Below are positions 38,461-47,337 of a stretch of DNA of 64,000 nt, piece after piece. The position numbers and the translations under genes are program-made. Numbering within the stretch: position 1 is the stretch's first letter; each line of letters begins with the position of its first letter. The stretch comes from Streptomyces carminius. Lineage in GTDB: Bacteria > Actinomycetota > Actinomycetes > Streptomycetales > Streptomycetaceae. Under the pieces are notes generated by a model. The model saw only the letters and a list, made by a program, of their open reading frames with translations, was not told the DNA's origin and did not search any database. The stretch lies in NCBI RefSeq assembly GCF_002794255.1, contig NZ_PGGW01000017.1, forward strand, positions 2,501 to 66,500, in the 5' to 3' direction.

Positions 38461-39489
38461 TCAACCGGGCTCGGTGCGCTGTTCGGTTCGCTGCCCGGTG
38501 TTCTGCCCGGCGCTCTGCTCGGTGTCCGGCCGGATGTCGATCCGCCAGCCGGTCAGCCGGGCGGCGAGCCGGGCGTTCTGCCCTTCCTTGCCGATCGCCA
38601 GCGAAAGCTGGTAGTCGGGCACGGTGACCCGCGCCGACCGGGCGGCGGCGTCGACGACGTCGACCCTGCTCACCCGGGCCGGGGAGAGGGCGTTGGCCAC
38701 CATATCGGCCGGGTCGTCCGACCAGTCCACGATGTCGATCTTCTCACCCTGCAGTTCGGCCATGACGTTGCGCACCCGGCCGCCCATCGGGCCGATGCAC
38801 GCCCCCTTGGCGTTCAGCCCCGACCGGGTGGACCGTACCGCGATCTTGGTGCGGTGCCCGGCCTCCCGGGCGATGGCGGCGATCTCCACCGAGCCGTCCG
38901 CGATCTCCGGGACCTCCAGGGCGAAGAGCTTCTTCACCAGGTTGGGATGGGTGCGCGAGAGCGTCACCGACGGCCCGCGCATGCCCTTGGCGACCCGGAC
39001 CACATACGTCCGCAGCCGGGTGCCGTGCGAGTAGTCCTCGCCCGGCACCTGTTCCTGCGGTGGCAGGATCGCCTCCAGCCTGCCGATGTCAACGAGAACG
39101 CTGCGCGGATCCTTCCCCTGCTGGACGACCCCGGTGACGATGTCGCCCTCCCGCCCGGCGTACTCGCCGAAGGTGATCTCCTCCTCGGCGTCCCGCAGCC
39201 GCTGCAGGATGACCTGCTTGGCGGTGGTCGCCGCGATCCGGCCGAACCCCGAGGGGGTGTCGTCGAACTCACGCGGCTCGGCACCTTCGGGCAGATCGGC
39301 CGGGTCCTCCTTCGCCCACACCGTCACGTGCCCGGTGGAGCGGTCCAGCTCGACCCGGGCCTGGCGGCGGCTTCCCTCGGTACGGTGGTAGGCGATCAGG
39401 AGAGCGGCCTCGATCGCCTCCACCAGCAGGTCGAAGGAGATCTCCTTCTCCCTCACCAGGCCCCGCAGGGCACTCATGTCGATGTCCAC
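38461..39489 (-). CDS. nusA: Transcription termination/antitermination factor NusA
   Basis: NusA binds RNA polymerase and nascent RNA to modulate pausing, termination and antitermination. The 342 residues show the N-terminal polymerase-binding domain (to about 105) and an S1 domain ([15 protein letters not shown] through [13 protein letters not shown]). KH1 contains [27 protein letters not shown] and KH2 contains [26 protein letters not shown] short tail rich in Thr/Gln/Glu ends the chain; the acidic repeats of proteobacterial NusA are absent. The start is a GTG directly after the rimP stop, giving [10 protein letters not shown]. Confidence 0.97.
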   Translation of the reverse strand: MDIDMSALRGLVREKEISFDLLVEAIEAALLIAYHRTEGSRRQARVELDRSTGHVTVWAKEDPADLPEGAEPREFDDTPSGFGRIAATTAKQVILQRLRDAEEEITFGEYAGREGDIVTGVVQQGKDPRSVLVDIGRLEAILPPQEQVPGEDYSHGTRLRTYVVRVAKGMRGPSVTLSRTHPNLVKKLFALEVPEIADGSVEIAAIAREAGHRTKIAVRSTRSGLNAKGACIGPMGGRVRNVMAELQGEKIDIVDWSDDPADMVANALSPARVSRVDVVDAAARSARVTVPDYQLSLAIGKEGQNARLAARLTGWRIDIRPDTEQSAGQNTGQRTEQRTEPG

Positions 39490-39491
39490 GG

Positions 39492-40091
39492 CTACGCCTC
39501 CTCCTGGCTCTCGTCGTCAGAGGCCTCAGCCCGACGTGCCTCTCCGGTCTTCTCCGCGGTCTTCCCGGCGCTCTTCTCGGCGCTCTTCTCTACGGCTCTC
39601 TCCGCGGCCTTGCGGTTGAACTCGACCTCCACCCGGGCCCGGGCGATCTCGCCGAAGGCGAGCCGGCGGGTGCTGGGCCTGCGGCCCTTGACGCCGGGCA
39701 CCTCCACCTCCACGCCGTCCTCGTCCACACCGAGGACCCGGGCGAGGAGCTCGCCGCCGCCCGCCTCCTCACTCAGGTGCGCCTTCACCAGACGGCCGGT
39801 GGCACGGCGGTAGTGCCGCGGCGCGGTCAGTGGCCGGTCGGTGCCGGGCGAGGTCACCTCCAGCACGTACGGGGCGCCGCCCATCACGTCCGCGGCGTCC
39901 AGCGCCTCGGACGCCGCGCGGCTCAGTTCGGCGCAGGTGTCGAGCTGCACGCCCTCGTCGGAGTCCACCACAACGCGCAGGACGCGCCGCCTCCCGGCCG
40001 GGGTCACGGTGACCTCTTCCAGATCCAGGCCCCTGTCGGTGACGAGCGGCTCCAGCAGTCCTCGCAGCCTCTCGCTCTGGGTGGTACTCAT
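39492..40091 (-). CDS. rimP: Ribosome maturation factor RimP
   Basis: RimP is a 30S assembly factor. The 199-residue product has a conserved core ([61 protein letters not shown] with the family SPG motif). A C-terminal charged extension follows that is rich in [21 protein letters not shown] and is probably disordered. The ATG at 40089-40091 has GAGGAG upstream. It is the first gene of the rimP-nusA-ylxR-infB series; the promoter should lie in the 257 bp shared with the divergent lipoprotein gene. Confidence 0.95.
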   Translation of the reverse strand: MSTTQSERLRGLLEPLVTDRGLDLEEVTVTPAGRRRVLRVVVDSDEGVQLDTCAELSRAASEALDAADVMGGAPYVLEVTSPGTDRPLTAPRHYRRATGRLVKAHLSEEAGGGELLARVLGVDEDGVEVEVPGVKGRRPSTRRLAFGEIARARVEVEFNRKAAERAVEKSAEKSAGKTAEKTGEARRAEASDDESQEEA

Positions 40092-40348
40092 CCGGGTGAC
40101 TCCTCGGCCGCGTGTGCTGTTGTGGGAAACATCCAGTCCAGTGGGTCCGGGTGCCAAGCCTATCGTCTGCGGCGGACCGCGCCGACCGGATGATCCACGG
40201 GTGCTCCGCCGGGCGGCCGCCCCCCGTACGGGCCATGCCCGGGGCTCGGCGGCGCCCCGCCTCGGGGGACCTCACGAACACAGGTACGCTCGCAGGGCGG
40301 TGATCCCGCTGTCCCCGCCTCACAGAACCATCTCCCCAGGGAGCATCC

Positions 40349-41461
40349 GTGCCCATCGACTCGCGCCCGCGCCGGCGGAGCCTGCTGGCCGGCGGGGTGA
40401 CGGGAGCCGCCGCACTGCTGCTGACCGGCTGCTCCGACAGTCCCCGGGACGCCGCCGCGCGCGAGCGCGCCTCCCGTGCGGGGCGGCTGCTGCGCCGCGC
40501 GGCCCGCGACAGCGCCCGGCTGCTGGACCGCTACGACCGGACCGGCGCCGCGCATCCCGCGCTCGCCGGACGGCTGGAACCGCTCCGGTCGGACGTGGCC
40601 CGGCAGCTGGCGGCCCTCGGCGGCACCGGGAGCACCGGCACCCCGGCGGGTACCGGCACCCCGGCGGACCCGGGCACCGCACGGGCCGGCGGCACGGACG
40701 TGCCCGCCGGGGCCGAGGCCGCGCTGAAGGCGCTGGCGGACGCCGAGCGCGCGGTGGCCGACGCCCGTACCCGTGCCCTCGTGGACGCCCCGCCCGAACC
40801 GGCCCGGCTGCTCGCCTCGGTCGCGGCGGCTGGGGCGGTGCACGTGTACCTGCTCACGGCTCCGCTCCCCCACCCGGCGGAGGAGGAGCCTCCGGTCCGG
40901 CGGCCGGGGTCCGGCCCGGGCCGGACCCCGTCGGGGCGGTCTCCCTCGGGACAGGCCGGGGACGGTAAGGACGTCTCCCCGGGGGCGGCCCCGGCCCCCG
41001 CCGGTTCCGGCGGCGGTGCGCTCCCGGCCGTCCGGGCCGCGCTCGCCGCCGAGCACGCCGCCGTCTACGGCTACGGTGTCGTCGGCGGCCGTGCCGACGA
41101 GGACCGGCGCGCCGAGGCACGCCAGGCGTACGACGCGCACCGCGCACGCCGGGAGGTCCTGCGCCGGGCGGTGCGGAAGCTGGGCGGGGTGCCCGAGCCC
41201 GCCGCCGCGGCGTACGCCCTGCCGTTCGAGGTCCCGGACGGCGCCGCCGCGGTACGGCTCGCCGCGGAGCTGGAGGAGCGGGTGGCGGCCGTCTACGCCG
41301 ACCTGGTCCGGGCCGGTACGGGCGGGCTGCGGCGGGACGCCGCGGGCGCGCTGCGGGAGGCGGCGGTCCGCGCGGTGCGCTGGCGCGGCACGGGCGTACC
41401 CTTCCCTGGTCTCCCCGAGCGTTCCGCGCAGGCGCCCCCCGGGTCCTCCGGGGACCGCTGA
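40349..41461 (+). CDS. Lipoprotein with ferritin-like DUF4439 domain
   Basis: The 370-residue precursor has a twin-arginine-like RRRSLLAGG, a hydrophobic stretch and the lipobox LLLTGCSD with Cys28, so it is exported and lipid-anchored. A helical region and a Gly/Thr/Pro-rich linker (about 90-120 and 175-220) precede the C-terminal helical bundle (about 225-355). That bundle, with ALAAEHAAVYGYGVVGGRADEDRRAEARQAYDAHRARREVL, is the DUF4439 signature. The GTG start has CAGGGAG upstream. It is divergent from rimP and precedes the kinase-like gene by about 100 bp. The function is unknown. Confidence 0.88.
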   Translation: MPIDSRPRRRSLLAGGVTGAAALLLTGCSDSPRDAAARERASRAGRLLRRAARDSARLLDRYDRTGAAHPALAGRLEPLRSDVARQLAALGGTGSTGTPAGTGTPADPGTARAGGTDVPAGAEAALKALADAERAVADARTRALVDAPPEPARLLASVAAAGAVHVYLLTAPLPHPAEEEPPVRRPGSGPGRTPSGRSPSGQAGDGKDVSPGAAPAPAGSGGGALPAVRAALAAEHAAVYGYGVVGGRADEDRRAEARQAYDAHRARREVLRRAVRKLGGVPEPAAAAYALPFEVPDGAAAVRLAAELEERVAAVYADLVRAGTGGLRRDAAGALREAAVRAVRWRGTGVPFPGLPERSAQAPPGSSGDR

Positions 41462-41562
41462 CGGCGGGGCGCCGGAGGACCGGGGAAACCGGGGAACCGG
41501 ACAAGAAGGACCGCGACGGACCGCCGGAGAACCGCTGACACAAGGAAAGGCACGGCTCGGGC

Positions 41563-42516
41563 ATGGCATCGGCTCCGCACCTCGACCCCCCGCAGCGGCT
41601 GGTGCGCGCCCTGGGCGCGGACTCCCCCTGGCTGGCGGCCCTCCCCTCCCTGGCGCGTGACGCCCTGGACCGCTGGGAGCTGACGGCCGAGCGGGTGGTG
41701 GCACCCGGCGGACGCGGCAGTCTGGTCGTCCTGGTGCGCCGGGCGGACGGCACCCCGGCCGCCCTGAAACTGCGCGCGGCCGGCGCCGGGGCGGAGGCGG
41801 CGGCCCTGGCCCGCTGGGACGGGCACGGCGCGGTGCGGCTGCTGGAGGCCGCGCCCGAGGCGGACGCGCTGCTGCTGGAACGGCTGCACGCGGAGGTGTC
41901 GCTGCGCTCGCTGCCGGAGGCGAAGGCCAATCTGGAGGCGGTCTCGGCACTGCGCCGGCTGTGGGTGCCCCCGGCGTCCGGCGGCGTTCCGGGCGCCCCG
42001 GGCTCCCCCGGCACCGGCTCCGCCCCGCCGGTCCCGGCGCCGTTCACCACCGTGGAGCGGCACACCGGCCGGGCCGTGGACCGGATCCGCCGGCACACGC
42101 CGCCACAGGCCCGCTCCCTGGCGGAGGAGGCCCTGGCGGTGCGTTCCGGGCTGCTGGCCGACACTCCCGAGAACCTGCTGCTGCACGGCGACTTCCGGCA
42201 GGGCGCGGTGCTCTCCGCGGACCCGGGGCGGGCGCACTGGCTGGCGGCCGGCCCGGATCCGCTGGTGGGCGAGCGGGCCTACGACCTGGCCCGGCTGATC
42301 CGCGACCGGCTGCACGACCTGATGGCCGGCTCCGGCGGCGCCGCCCGGACCCGGCGCCGGATCGCCAAACTGGCGGACTCCCTGGAGGTGGACCGCGACC
42401 GGCTGCGCGGCTGGAGCCTGTACCGGGCGGTCGAGTCGGGCACCCGGCAGCTCGCCGCCGGCAACCGCGCGGACGGCGAGCTCCTGCTGGAGTTCGCGAG
42501 CTGGCTCCGGGACTGA
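41563..42516 (+). CDS. Aminoglycoside phosphotransferase-like protein, active site degenerate
   Basis: The 317-residue product has the APH/hydroxyurea-kinase fold: LVVLVRRADGTPAALKLRA (ATP-binding Lys), LLLERLHAEVSL and LLLHGDFRQGAVL in place of HGDxxxxN. WLAAGPDPLVGERAYDLARLIRDR stands where active enzymes have WLAIDPxxxVG. The catalytic HGD is kept, but the Asn and Asp metal ligands appear replaced by Ala and Gly. It may therefore be a pseudokinase or a divergent kinase rather than a resistance enzyme. It converges on proS; both stop codons lie in one hairpin. Confidence 0.85.
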   Translation: MASAPHLDPPQRLVRALGADSPWLAALPSLARDALDRWELTAERVVAPGGRGSLVVLVRRADGTPAALKLRAAGAGAEAAALARWDGHGAVRLLEAAPEADALLLERLHAEVSLRSLPEAKANLEAVSALRRLWVPPASGGVPGAPGSPGTGSAPPVPAPFTTVERHTGRAVDRIRRHTPPQARSLAEEALAVRSGLLADTPENLLLHGDFRQGAVLSADPGRAHWLAAGPDPLVGERAYDLARLIRDRLHDLMAGSGGAARTRRRIAKLADSLEVDRDRLRGWSLYRAVESGTRQLAAGNRADGELLLEFASWLRD

Positions 42517-42550
42517 GGCCCGGACCCCTGCCCCGCGGCCCGGGCCTCAG
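42513..42550. terminator. Terminator hairpin holding both stop codons
   Basis: The 11-bp arms CTGAGGCCCGG (42513-42523) and CCGGGCCTCAG (42540-42550) are perfect complements. The TGA of the APH-like gene (42514-42516) and the TGA of proS on the other strand (42547-42549) both fall inside the arms. Confidence 0.85.
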
Positions 42551-44253
42551 CCGGCCAGTCGCTCCACCGCCGCCTCCACCGGCACCTCCTCGCGCTCGCC
42601 GGTACGCCGGTCCCGCAGTTCCACCAGGCCCTGCGCCGCGCCACGGCCCACCACCAGGATCCGCGGCACCCCGATCAGCTCCGCGTCGGTGAACTTCACT
42701 CCGGGCGAGACGCCCGTGCGGTCGTCCACCAGTACGCGCACCCCGGCCGCGGCCAGCCGGTCCGCCAGTTCCAGGGCCAGCTCGGTCTGGGCGCCCCTGC
42801 CCGCCGCGACGAGGTGGACGTCGGCCGGAGCCACCTCGTCCGGCCAGCACAGCCCCTTGTCGTCGGCCGTCTGCTCGGCGAGCGCGGCCACCGCGCGCGA
42901 GACGCCGATGCCGTAGGAGCCCATGGTGACGCGGACGGGTTTGCCGTCCCGGCCCAGCACGTCCAGCCCGAAGGCGTCGGCGTACTTGCGGCCGAGCTGG
43001 AAGATGTGGCCGATCTCGATGGCCCGGTCCAGCCGCAGCCCGGCGCCGCAGGACGGGCAGGGGTCGCCCGGCTCGACGGTGGCCACGTCCAGGTACTCGT
43101 CGACCTCGAAGTCCCGGCCGCACACCACGTTGCGGGCATGGGTGTCGGGCTTGTTGGCACCGGTGATCCAGGAGGTGCCGGGGGCCACGCGCGGGTCGGC
43201 GAGATAGCGGAGGGCGATCCCCGCCAGCCCCTGCGGGCCGACGTAGCCGCGTACCAGGGCGGGGCGGCCGGTGAAGTCCTCGGCGGTGACCAGCTCCACG
43301 GTGGCGGGCGCGAGGTGCTCGGCGAGTTTGCCGAGGTCCACCTCGCGGTCGCCGGGCACGCCGACGGCGGTGATCTCCCCGTCCACCTTGACCAGGAGGT
43401 TCTTCAGGGTGGCGGAGGCGGGTACGCCCAGGTGCTCGGCGAGGGTCTCGATGGTGGGGGTGCCGGGGGTGTCCAGCTCCTGGAGCGGGGGGTGGCCCAG
43501 AGGGTTCCCGGCGGGCTTCAGGGGGAAGGTGACGGCCTCGGTGTTGGCCGCGTAGCCGCAGGAGGGGCAGTCGGCGAAGGTGTCCTCGCCCGCGGCGGCC
43601 GGGGCGAGGAACTCCTCGGAGGCCGAGCCGCCCATCGCGCCGGAGACGGCGGAGACGATCCGGTGGTCCAGGCCGAGCCGGGTGAAGATCCGCACGTACG
43701 CCTCGCGGTGCAGCCGGTAGGACTCGGCCAGCTCCTCGTCGGAGGTGTCGAAGGAGTAGGAGTCCTTCATCAGGAACTCCCGGCCACGCAGGACGCCCGA
43801 GCGCGGCCGGGCCTCGTCCCGGTACTTGGTCTGGATCTGGTAGAGCATCACCGGCAGGTCCTTGTAGGAGGTGCACTGGTCCTTGACGACCTGGGTGAAG
43901 ATCTCCTCGTGGGTGGGGCCCAGGAGGTAGTCGGCGCCCTTGCGGTCCGTCAGCCGGAACAGCAGCTCGCCGTACTCCGTCCAGCGCCCGGTGGTCTCGT
44001 AGGGCTCCCTCGGCAGCAGGGCCGGCAGCAGCACCTCCTGGGCGCCGGCGGCGTCCATCTCCTCGCGGACGATCCGGGTGACGTTCTCCAGGACCTGTTT
44101 TCCCAGCGGCAGCCAGGTCCAGATGCCGGCCGCGGTGCGGCGGACGTAGCCGGCGCGGACCAGGAGCCGGTGGCTGAGGGTCTCGGCGTCGGCCGGGTCC
44201 TCGCGCAGCGTCTTCAGCATCAGACGGGACATGCGCTGGAGGCGGGCTGCCAT
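42547..44253 (-). CDS. proS: Prolyl-tRNA synthetase (bacterial type with editing insert)
   Basis: The 568-residue class II synthetase charges tRNA-Pro. It shows motif 1 ([19 protein letters not shown]), motif 2 ([26 protein letters not shown]), the INS editing domain (about 225-390, with the Cys pair [14 protein letters not shown] before it) and motif 3 ([19 protein letters not shown]). The C-terminal anticodon-binding domain ends [11 protein letters not shown] second CPSCG pair lies near 390. The ATG at 44251-44253 has GGAGACCCCC before it. Two acetyltransferase genes lie upstream on the same strand. Confidence 0.97.
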   Translation of the reverse strand: MAARLQRMSRLMLKTLREDPADAETLSHRLLVRAGYVRRTAAGIWTWLPLGKQVLENVTRIVREEMDAAGAQEVLLPALLPREPYETTGRWTEYGELLFRLTDRKGADYLLGPTHEEIFTQVVKDQCTSYKDLPVMLYQIQTKYRDEARPRSGVLRGREFLMKDSYSFDTSDEELAESYRLHREAYVRIFTRLGLDHRIVSAVSGAMGGSASEEFLAPAAAGEDTFADCPSCGYAANTEAVTFPLKPAGNPLGHPPLQELDTPGTPTIETLAEHLGVPASATLKNLLVKVDGEITAVGVPGDREVDLGKLAEHLAPATVELVTAEDFTGRPALVRGYVGPQGLAGIALRYLADPRVAPGTSWITGANKPDTHARNVVCGRDFEVDEYLDVATVEPGDPCPSCGAGLRLDRAIEIGHIFQLGRKYADAFGLDVLGRDGKPVRVTMGSYGIGVSRAVAALAEQTADDKGLCWPDEVAPADVHLVAAGRGAQTELALELADRLAAAGVRVLVDDRTGVSPGVKFTDAELIGVPRILVVGRGAAQGLVELRDRRTGEREEVPVEAAVERLAG

Positions 44254-44323
44254 GGGGGTCTCCTGCGGACGGAACGGTCGTGCGGGGCGCGTGGGGTGCG
44301 CACGGTCCCCGCGGGGTCTGTGT

Positions 44324-44400
44324 CTTCTCGGCCTTCTCGGCCTTCTCGGTTCTTCTGTGCCTTCGCGGTCCTCGCGGTCCTCGCGGTCCTCGCGGTCCTC
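44324..44400. repeat. Two adjoining 9-bp tandem repeats
   Basis: Three units of CTTCTCGG(C/T) (44324-44350) and four exact units of GCGGTCCTC (44365-44400) occupy the proS leader, between proS and the acetyltransferase. No gene is present in this spacer. Confidence 0.85.
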
Positions 44401-44408
44401 GCAGGAGA

Positions 44409-44945
44409 CTACCGGCGCCGCAGCGGCAGCGGCGCACCCATCACCGCGTACGGGCTCGACGCGCTCGGGAACAGCACATGGCGGGCCAGGTCGCGGTAGC
44501 CCAGCGAGCGGTACAGGCCGCGGGCCGGGCTCTCGGTGTCGATGGCGGACAGGAGCGAGCGCGGCTCGACGGCCTCGTCGGTGATCCTGGTGATCAGCTC
44601 CCGGCCGATGCCGCGCTTCTGGTACGCCGGGTGGACGTGCAGTTCGGTGATGACGAACGCGTCGTCGAGCCACCCCTGGTGCCCGCCCCGCCGCAGATAC
44701 GGTTCGACGACCGTGGACCACCACTGGGTGCGGTCGTTGGGCATTCCGTACACGAAGCCCACCAGCCGTCCGTCCGGCGCGACGGCGCCCAGGGAGCGGG
44801 CGTCGGGGGAGGCCAGGTGCCGCAGCACGATATGGCGGCGCACGCCGATCTCGTCGTCGGTCAGCCCGAAGGCGACCGCCTGGACGGCCAGCGCATCGTC
44901 GACCCGGGCGGTGAGGTCAAGGGGGCCCACCACGACGTCATCCAT
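44409..44945 (-). CDS. GNAT family N-acetyltransferase
   Basis: The 178-residue product has the GNAT acetyl-CoA loop [11 protein letters not shown] (pattern R/QxxGxG/A) after the beta-strand [36 protein letters not shown] forms the C-terminal motif. A variable N-terminal part probably binds the substrate, which cannot be predicted. It lies upstream of proS on the same strand, separated by the 9-bp repeat tract, and 85 nt downstream of the next acetyltransferase gene. Confidence 0.88.
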   Translation of the reverse strand: MDDVVVGPLDLTARVDDALAVQAVAFGLTDDEIGVRRHIVLRHLASPDARSLGAVAPDGRLVGFVYGMPNDRTQWWSTVVEPYLRRGGHQGWLDDAFVITELHVHPAYQKRGIGRELITRITDEAVEPRSLLSAIDTESPARGLYRSLGYRDLARHVLFPSASSPYAVMGAPLPLRRR

Positions 44946-45030
44946 GGTCGTCGACCCTACTGGAGAGCGGCGGAGGAATCAGTGATCATCCCCGCGCCGG
45001 GGTCGTCGGTCCGGCCCGGCCCGGCCCGGT

Positions 45031-45876
45031 TCAGAACAGCACGCTCATGAAGGCCCCGACCTCGCGGAAGCCCACCCGCCGGTACGCGGCGCGGGCCGCG
45101 GTGTTGTAGTCGTTGACGTAGAGGCTGACGACCGGGGAGACCTCGGTCAGCGCGTAGCGCAGCACCGCCGCCATGCCGGTGACGGACAGTCCCTCGCCGC
45201 GGCGCTCCGGAGCGACCCACACGCCCTGGATCTGGCACGCCTGCGGGGTGACGGCGCCGATCTCGGCCTTGAAGACCACCCGGCCGTCCTCGATGCGGGC
45301 GAAGGCCCGCCCGGCGCCGACCAGTTCGGCGACCCGGGCCTGGTAGATCAGCCCGCCGTCCCCGGTGAGCGGGGAGACGCCGACCTCCTCGGTGAACATC
45401 GCCACACAGGCCGGCATCAGCACGTCCATCTCGTCCTTGCGGACACGCCGCACGTACGGATCGGGGCGTATGCCCTCGGGCAGCCGGTCGGTGGCCATCA
45501 GCGGCTGATGTGCGCGGATCTCGCGGGCGGGCCCCCAGTGCGGTTCCAGCCGGGACCACAGGGCGGCAGTGGGCCCGGCGGGCCCGACGACGGACGAGCA
45601 GCGGCGGCCCTGGCGGCGGGCCCGCTCGGCGAAGGCCCGCACCGCCTCCGGGCCGGCGCAGACGGGGACCAGGTTGGCCCCGGAGTAGCACAGTGCCTCC
45701 AGCCGGCCGCGGTGGTACCAGCCCCACATCTCGCCGCCGAGCCGCCAGGGGTCCAGGCCGGATCCCCGGACGCGGGCGGCGACGAAGGCGTTGTCGACGG
45801 GCTGGCGGTCGAGTACCGCGAGGGCGTCGTCGAGCTCGTGGGGTCCGACGGCGCGGGTGGTGGTCGTCGTCAACAC
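45031..45876 (-). CDS. GNAT acetyltransferase with DUF4081 N-terminal domain
   Basis: The 281-residue product has an N-terminal DUF4081-like half (VDNAFVAARVRGSGLDPWRLGGEMWGWY and LCYSGANLVPV, to about residue 125). A C-terminal GNAT half has IQGVWVAPERRGEGLSVTGMAAVLRYAL (acetyl-CoA loop RRGEGL) and SLYVNDYNTAARAAYRRVGFREVGAFMSVLF. The GTG at 45874-45876 (VLTTTTTRAVGPHELDDAL) with GTGAGG upstream is preferred to a longer frame. It lies 97 nt downstream of ispG, behind a hairpin. The substrate is unknown. Confidence 0.88.
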   Translation of the reverse strand: MLTTTTTRAVGPHELDDALAVLDRQPVDNAFVAARVRGSGLDPWRLGGEMWGWYHRGRLEALCYSGANLVPVCAGPEAVRAFAERARRQGRRCSSVVGPAGPTAALWSRLEPHWGPAREIRAHQPLMATDRLPEGIRPDPYVRRVRKDEMDVLMPACVAMFTEEVGVSPLTGDGGLIYQARVAELVGAGRAFARIEDGRVVFKAEIGAVTPQACQIQGVWVAPERRGEGLSVTGMAAVLRYALTEVSPVVSLYVNDYNTAARAAYRRVGFREVGAFMSVLF

Positions 45877-45893
45877 GTGGGGTGCCTCACCAT

Positions 45894-45943
45894 GCGGCCT
45901 GGAGGGGTGCGGGAACGATTTCCCGACTGTACCTCCAGGCCGC
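45894..45943 (-). terminator. Hairpin after ispG
   Basis: The perfect 12-bp arms GCGGCCTGGAGG (45894-45905) and CCTCCAGGCCGC (45932-45943) enclose a smaller inner stem (GGGAA/TTCCC). It lies between the ispG stop and the ribosome binding site of the next gene, so it may terminate the MEP-gene transcript or structure the next leader. Confidence 0.7.
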
Positions 45944-45973
45944 CGCGGCACCGGAACACCGGCGGAAGTCCGG

Positions 45974-47128
45974 TCAGCCGACGGAGACCTCCGGCGGCCC
46001 GGAGAGCGCGCCGTCCTTCTCCATCTGCTCGGCGATCTTCATCGCCTCGTCGATGAGGGTCTCGACGATCTTCGACTCGGGCACCGTCTTGATGACCTCG
46101 CCCTTGACGAAGATCTGGCCCTTGCCGTTGCCCGAGGCGACACCCAGGTCGGCCTCCCGGGCCTCGCCGGGACCGTTGACGACACAACCCATCACGGCCA
46201 CCCGCAGCGGAACCTCCATGCCCTCCAGTCCCGCGGTGACCTCGTCGGCGAGCTTGTAGACGTCCACCTGGGCCCGGCCGCAGGAGGGGCAGGAGACGAT
46301 CTCCAGCCGGCGCTGCCGCAGCCCGAGGGACTCCAGGATCTGGATGCCGACCTTGATCTCCTCCACCGGCGGTGCCGACAGGGAGACCCGGATGGTGTCG
46401 CCGATGCCCTCGCTCAGCAGGGCGCCGAAGGCGACCGCCGACTTGATGGTGCCCTGGAAGGCCGGACCGGCCTCGGTCACCCCCAGGTGCAGGGGGTAGT
46501 CGCAGCGCGCCGCGAGCTGCCGGTAGGCGTTGACCATCACGACCGGGTCGTTGTGCTTGACCGAGATCTTGATGTCGCGGAAGCCGTGCTCCTCGAACAG
46601 GGAGCACTCCCACAGCGCGGACTCCACCAGCGCCTCGGGGGTGGCCTTGCCGTACTTGGCCAGCAGCCGCTTGTCCAGCGAGCCGGCGTTGACCCCAATG
46701 CGGATGGGGACGCCCGCGTCCGCGGCGGCCCTGGCGATCTCCTTGACCTTGTCGTCGAACTGCCGGATGTTGCCCGGGTTGACCCGCACCGCGGCGCAGC
46801 CGGCGTCGATGGCCGCGAAGACGTACTTGGGCTGGAAGTGGATGTCCGCGATCACCGGGATCTGGGACTTCCTCGCGATGACGGGCAGGGCGTCGGCGTC
46901 GTCCTGGGAAGGGCAGGCCACCCGCACGATCTGGCAGCCGGACGCGGTCAGCTCGGCGATCTGCTGGAGGGTGGCACCGACGTCCGCGGTGACCGTGGTG
47001 GTCATCGACTGCACCGAGACCGGGGCGTCGCCCCCGACGGCCACGGAACCGACCTGGATCTTCCGGCTGGCCCGCCGTTCGGCCAGCTTCGTCGGTACGG
47101 ACGGCATTCCGAGCGAAATCGCTGTCAT
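45974..47128 (-). CDS. ispG: 4-hydroxy-3-methylbut-2-en-1-yl diphosphate synthase
   Basis: IspG (GcpE) is the penultimate enzyme of the MEP isoprenoid pathway and carries a 4Fe-4S cluster. The 384 residues include [38 protein letters not shown] and RVNPGNI. The cluster cysteines are in [12 protein letters not shown] (near 280) and [16 protein letters not shown] (near 318). The ATG at 47126-47128 gives [27 protein letters not shown]. It is the last gene of the dxr-rseP-ispG series, 209 nt after rseP with a complex hairpin in between. Confidence 0.96.
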   Translation of the reverse strand: MTAISLGMPSVPTKLAERRASRKIQVGSVAVGGDAPVSVQSMTTTVTADVGATLQQIAELTASGCQIVRVACPSQDDADALPVIARKSQIPVIADIHFQPKYVFAAIDAGCAAVRVNPGNIRQFDDKVKEIARAAADAGVPIRIGVNAGSLDKRLLAKYGKATPEALVESALWECSLFEEHGFRDIKISVKHNDPVVMVNAYRQLAARCDYPLHLGVTEAGPAFQGTIKSAVAFGALLSEGIGDTIRVSLSAPPVEEIKVGIQILESLGLRQRRLEIVSCPSCGRAQVDVYKLADEVTAGLEGMEVPLRVAVMGCVVNGPGEAREADLGVASGNGKGQIFVKGEVIKTVPESKIVETLIDEAMKIAEQMEKDGALSGPPEVSVG

Positions 47129-47227
47129 CTGGTGTGCAACCCCAAGGTGTGGTTCGAATGCCCCGATCGGCCGCGGGCTCCGGCCTCTGAGATTACGGCA
47201 CCCGGGAGGGCCCGGGCACATCGTGGT

Positions 47228-47282
47228 CCGCCTCCCGGCACGGCGTACCGCCTCCCGGCACGGCGGGCCGGGAGGCGGTACG
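47228..47282 (-). terminator. Hairpin with two alternative arms between rseP and ispG
   Basis: The 16-bp arms at 47244-47259 and 47267-47282 are perfect complements. The left arm is part of an 18-bp direct repeat (CCGCCTCCCGGCACGGCG at 47228-47245 and 47248-47265), so the right arm could pair with either copy. Confidence 0.75.
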
Positions 47283-47337
47283 GCGGCGGGTGAACGGACG
47301 GCGAACACGGCGCGGCCGGACGCCGCCGCCCCGGCGG

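Noticed and set aside
36533..38614. Pro-rich plus-strand frame opposite the infB low-complexity arm
   Set aside because: Collagen-like composition is only the complement of Gly/Arg codons in infB.
41563..42516. Call as a true aminoglycoside resistance kinase
   Set aside because: The metal-ligand Asn and Asp of the family appear to be replaced, so resistance activity is not supported.
44324..44400. Possible CRISPR or mobile-element end
   Set aside because: Units are only 9 bp and contiguous, so it is a simple tandem repeat.
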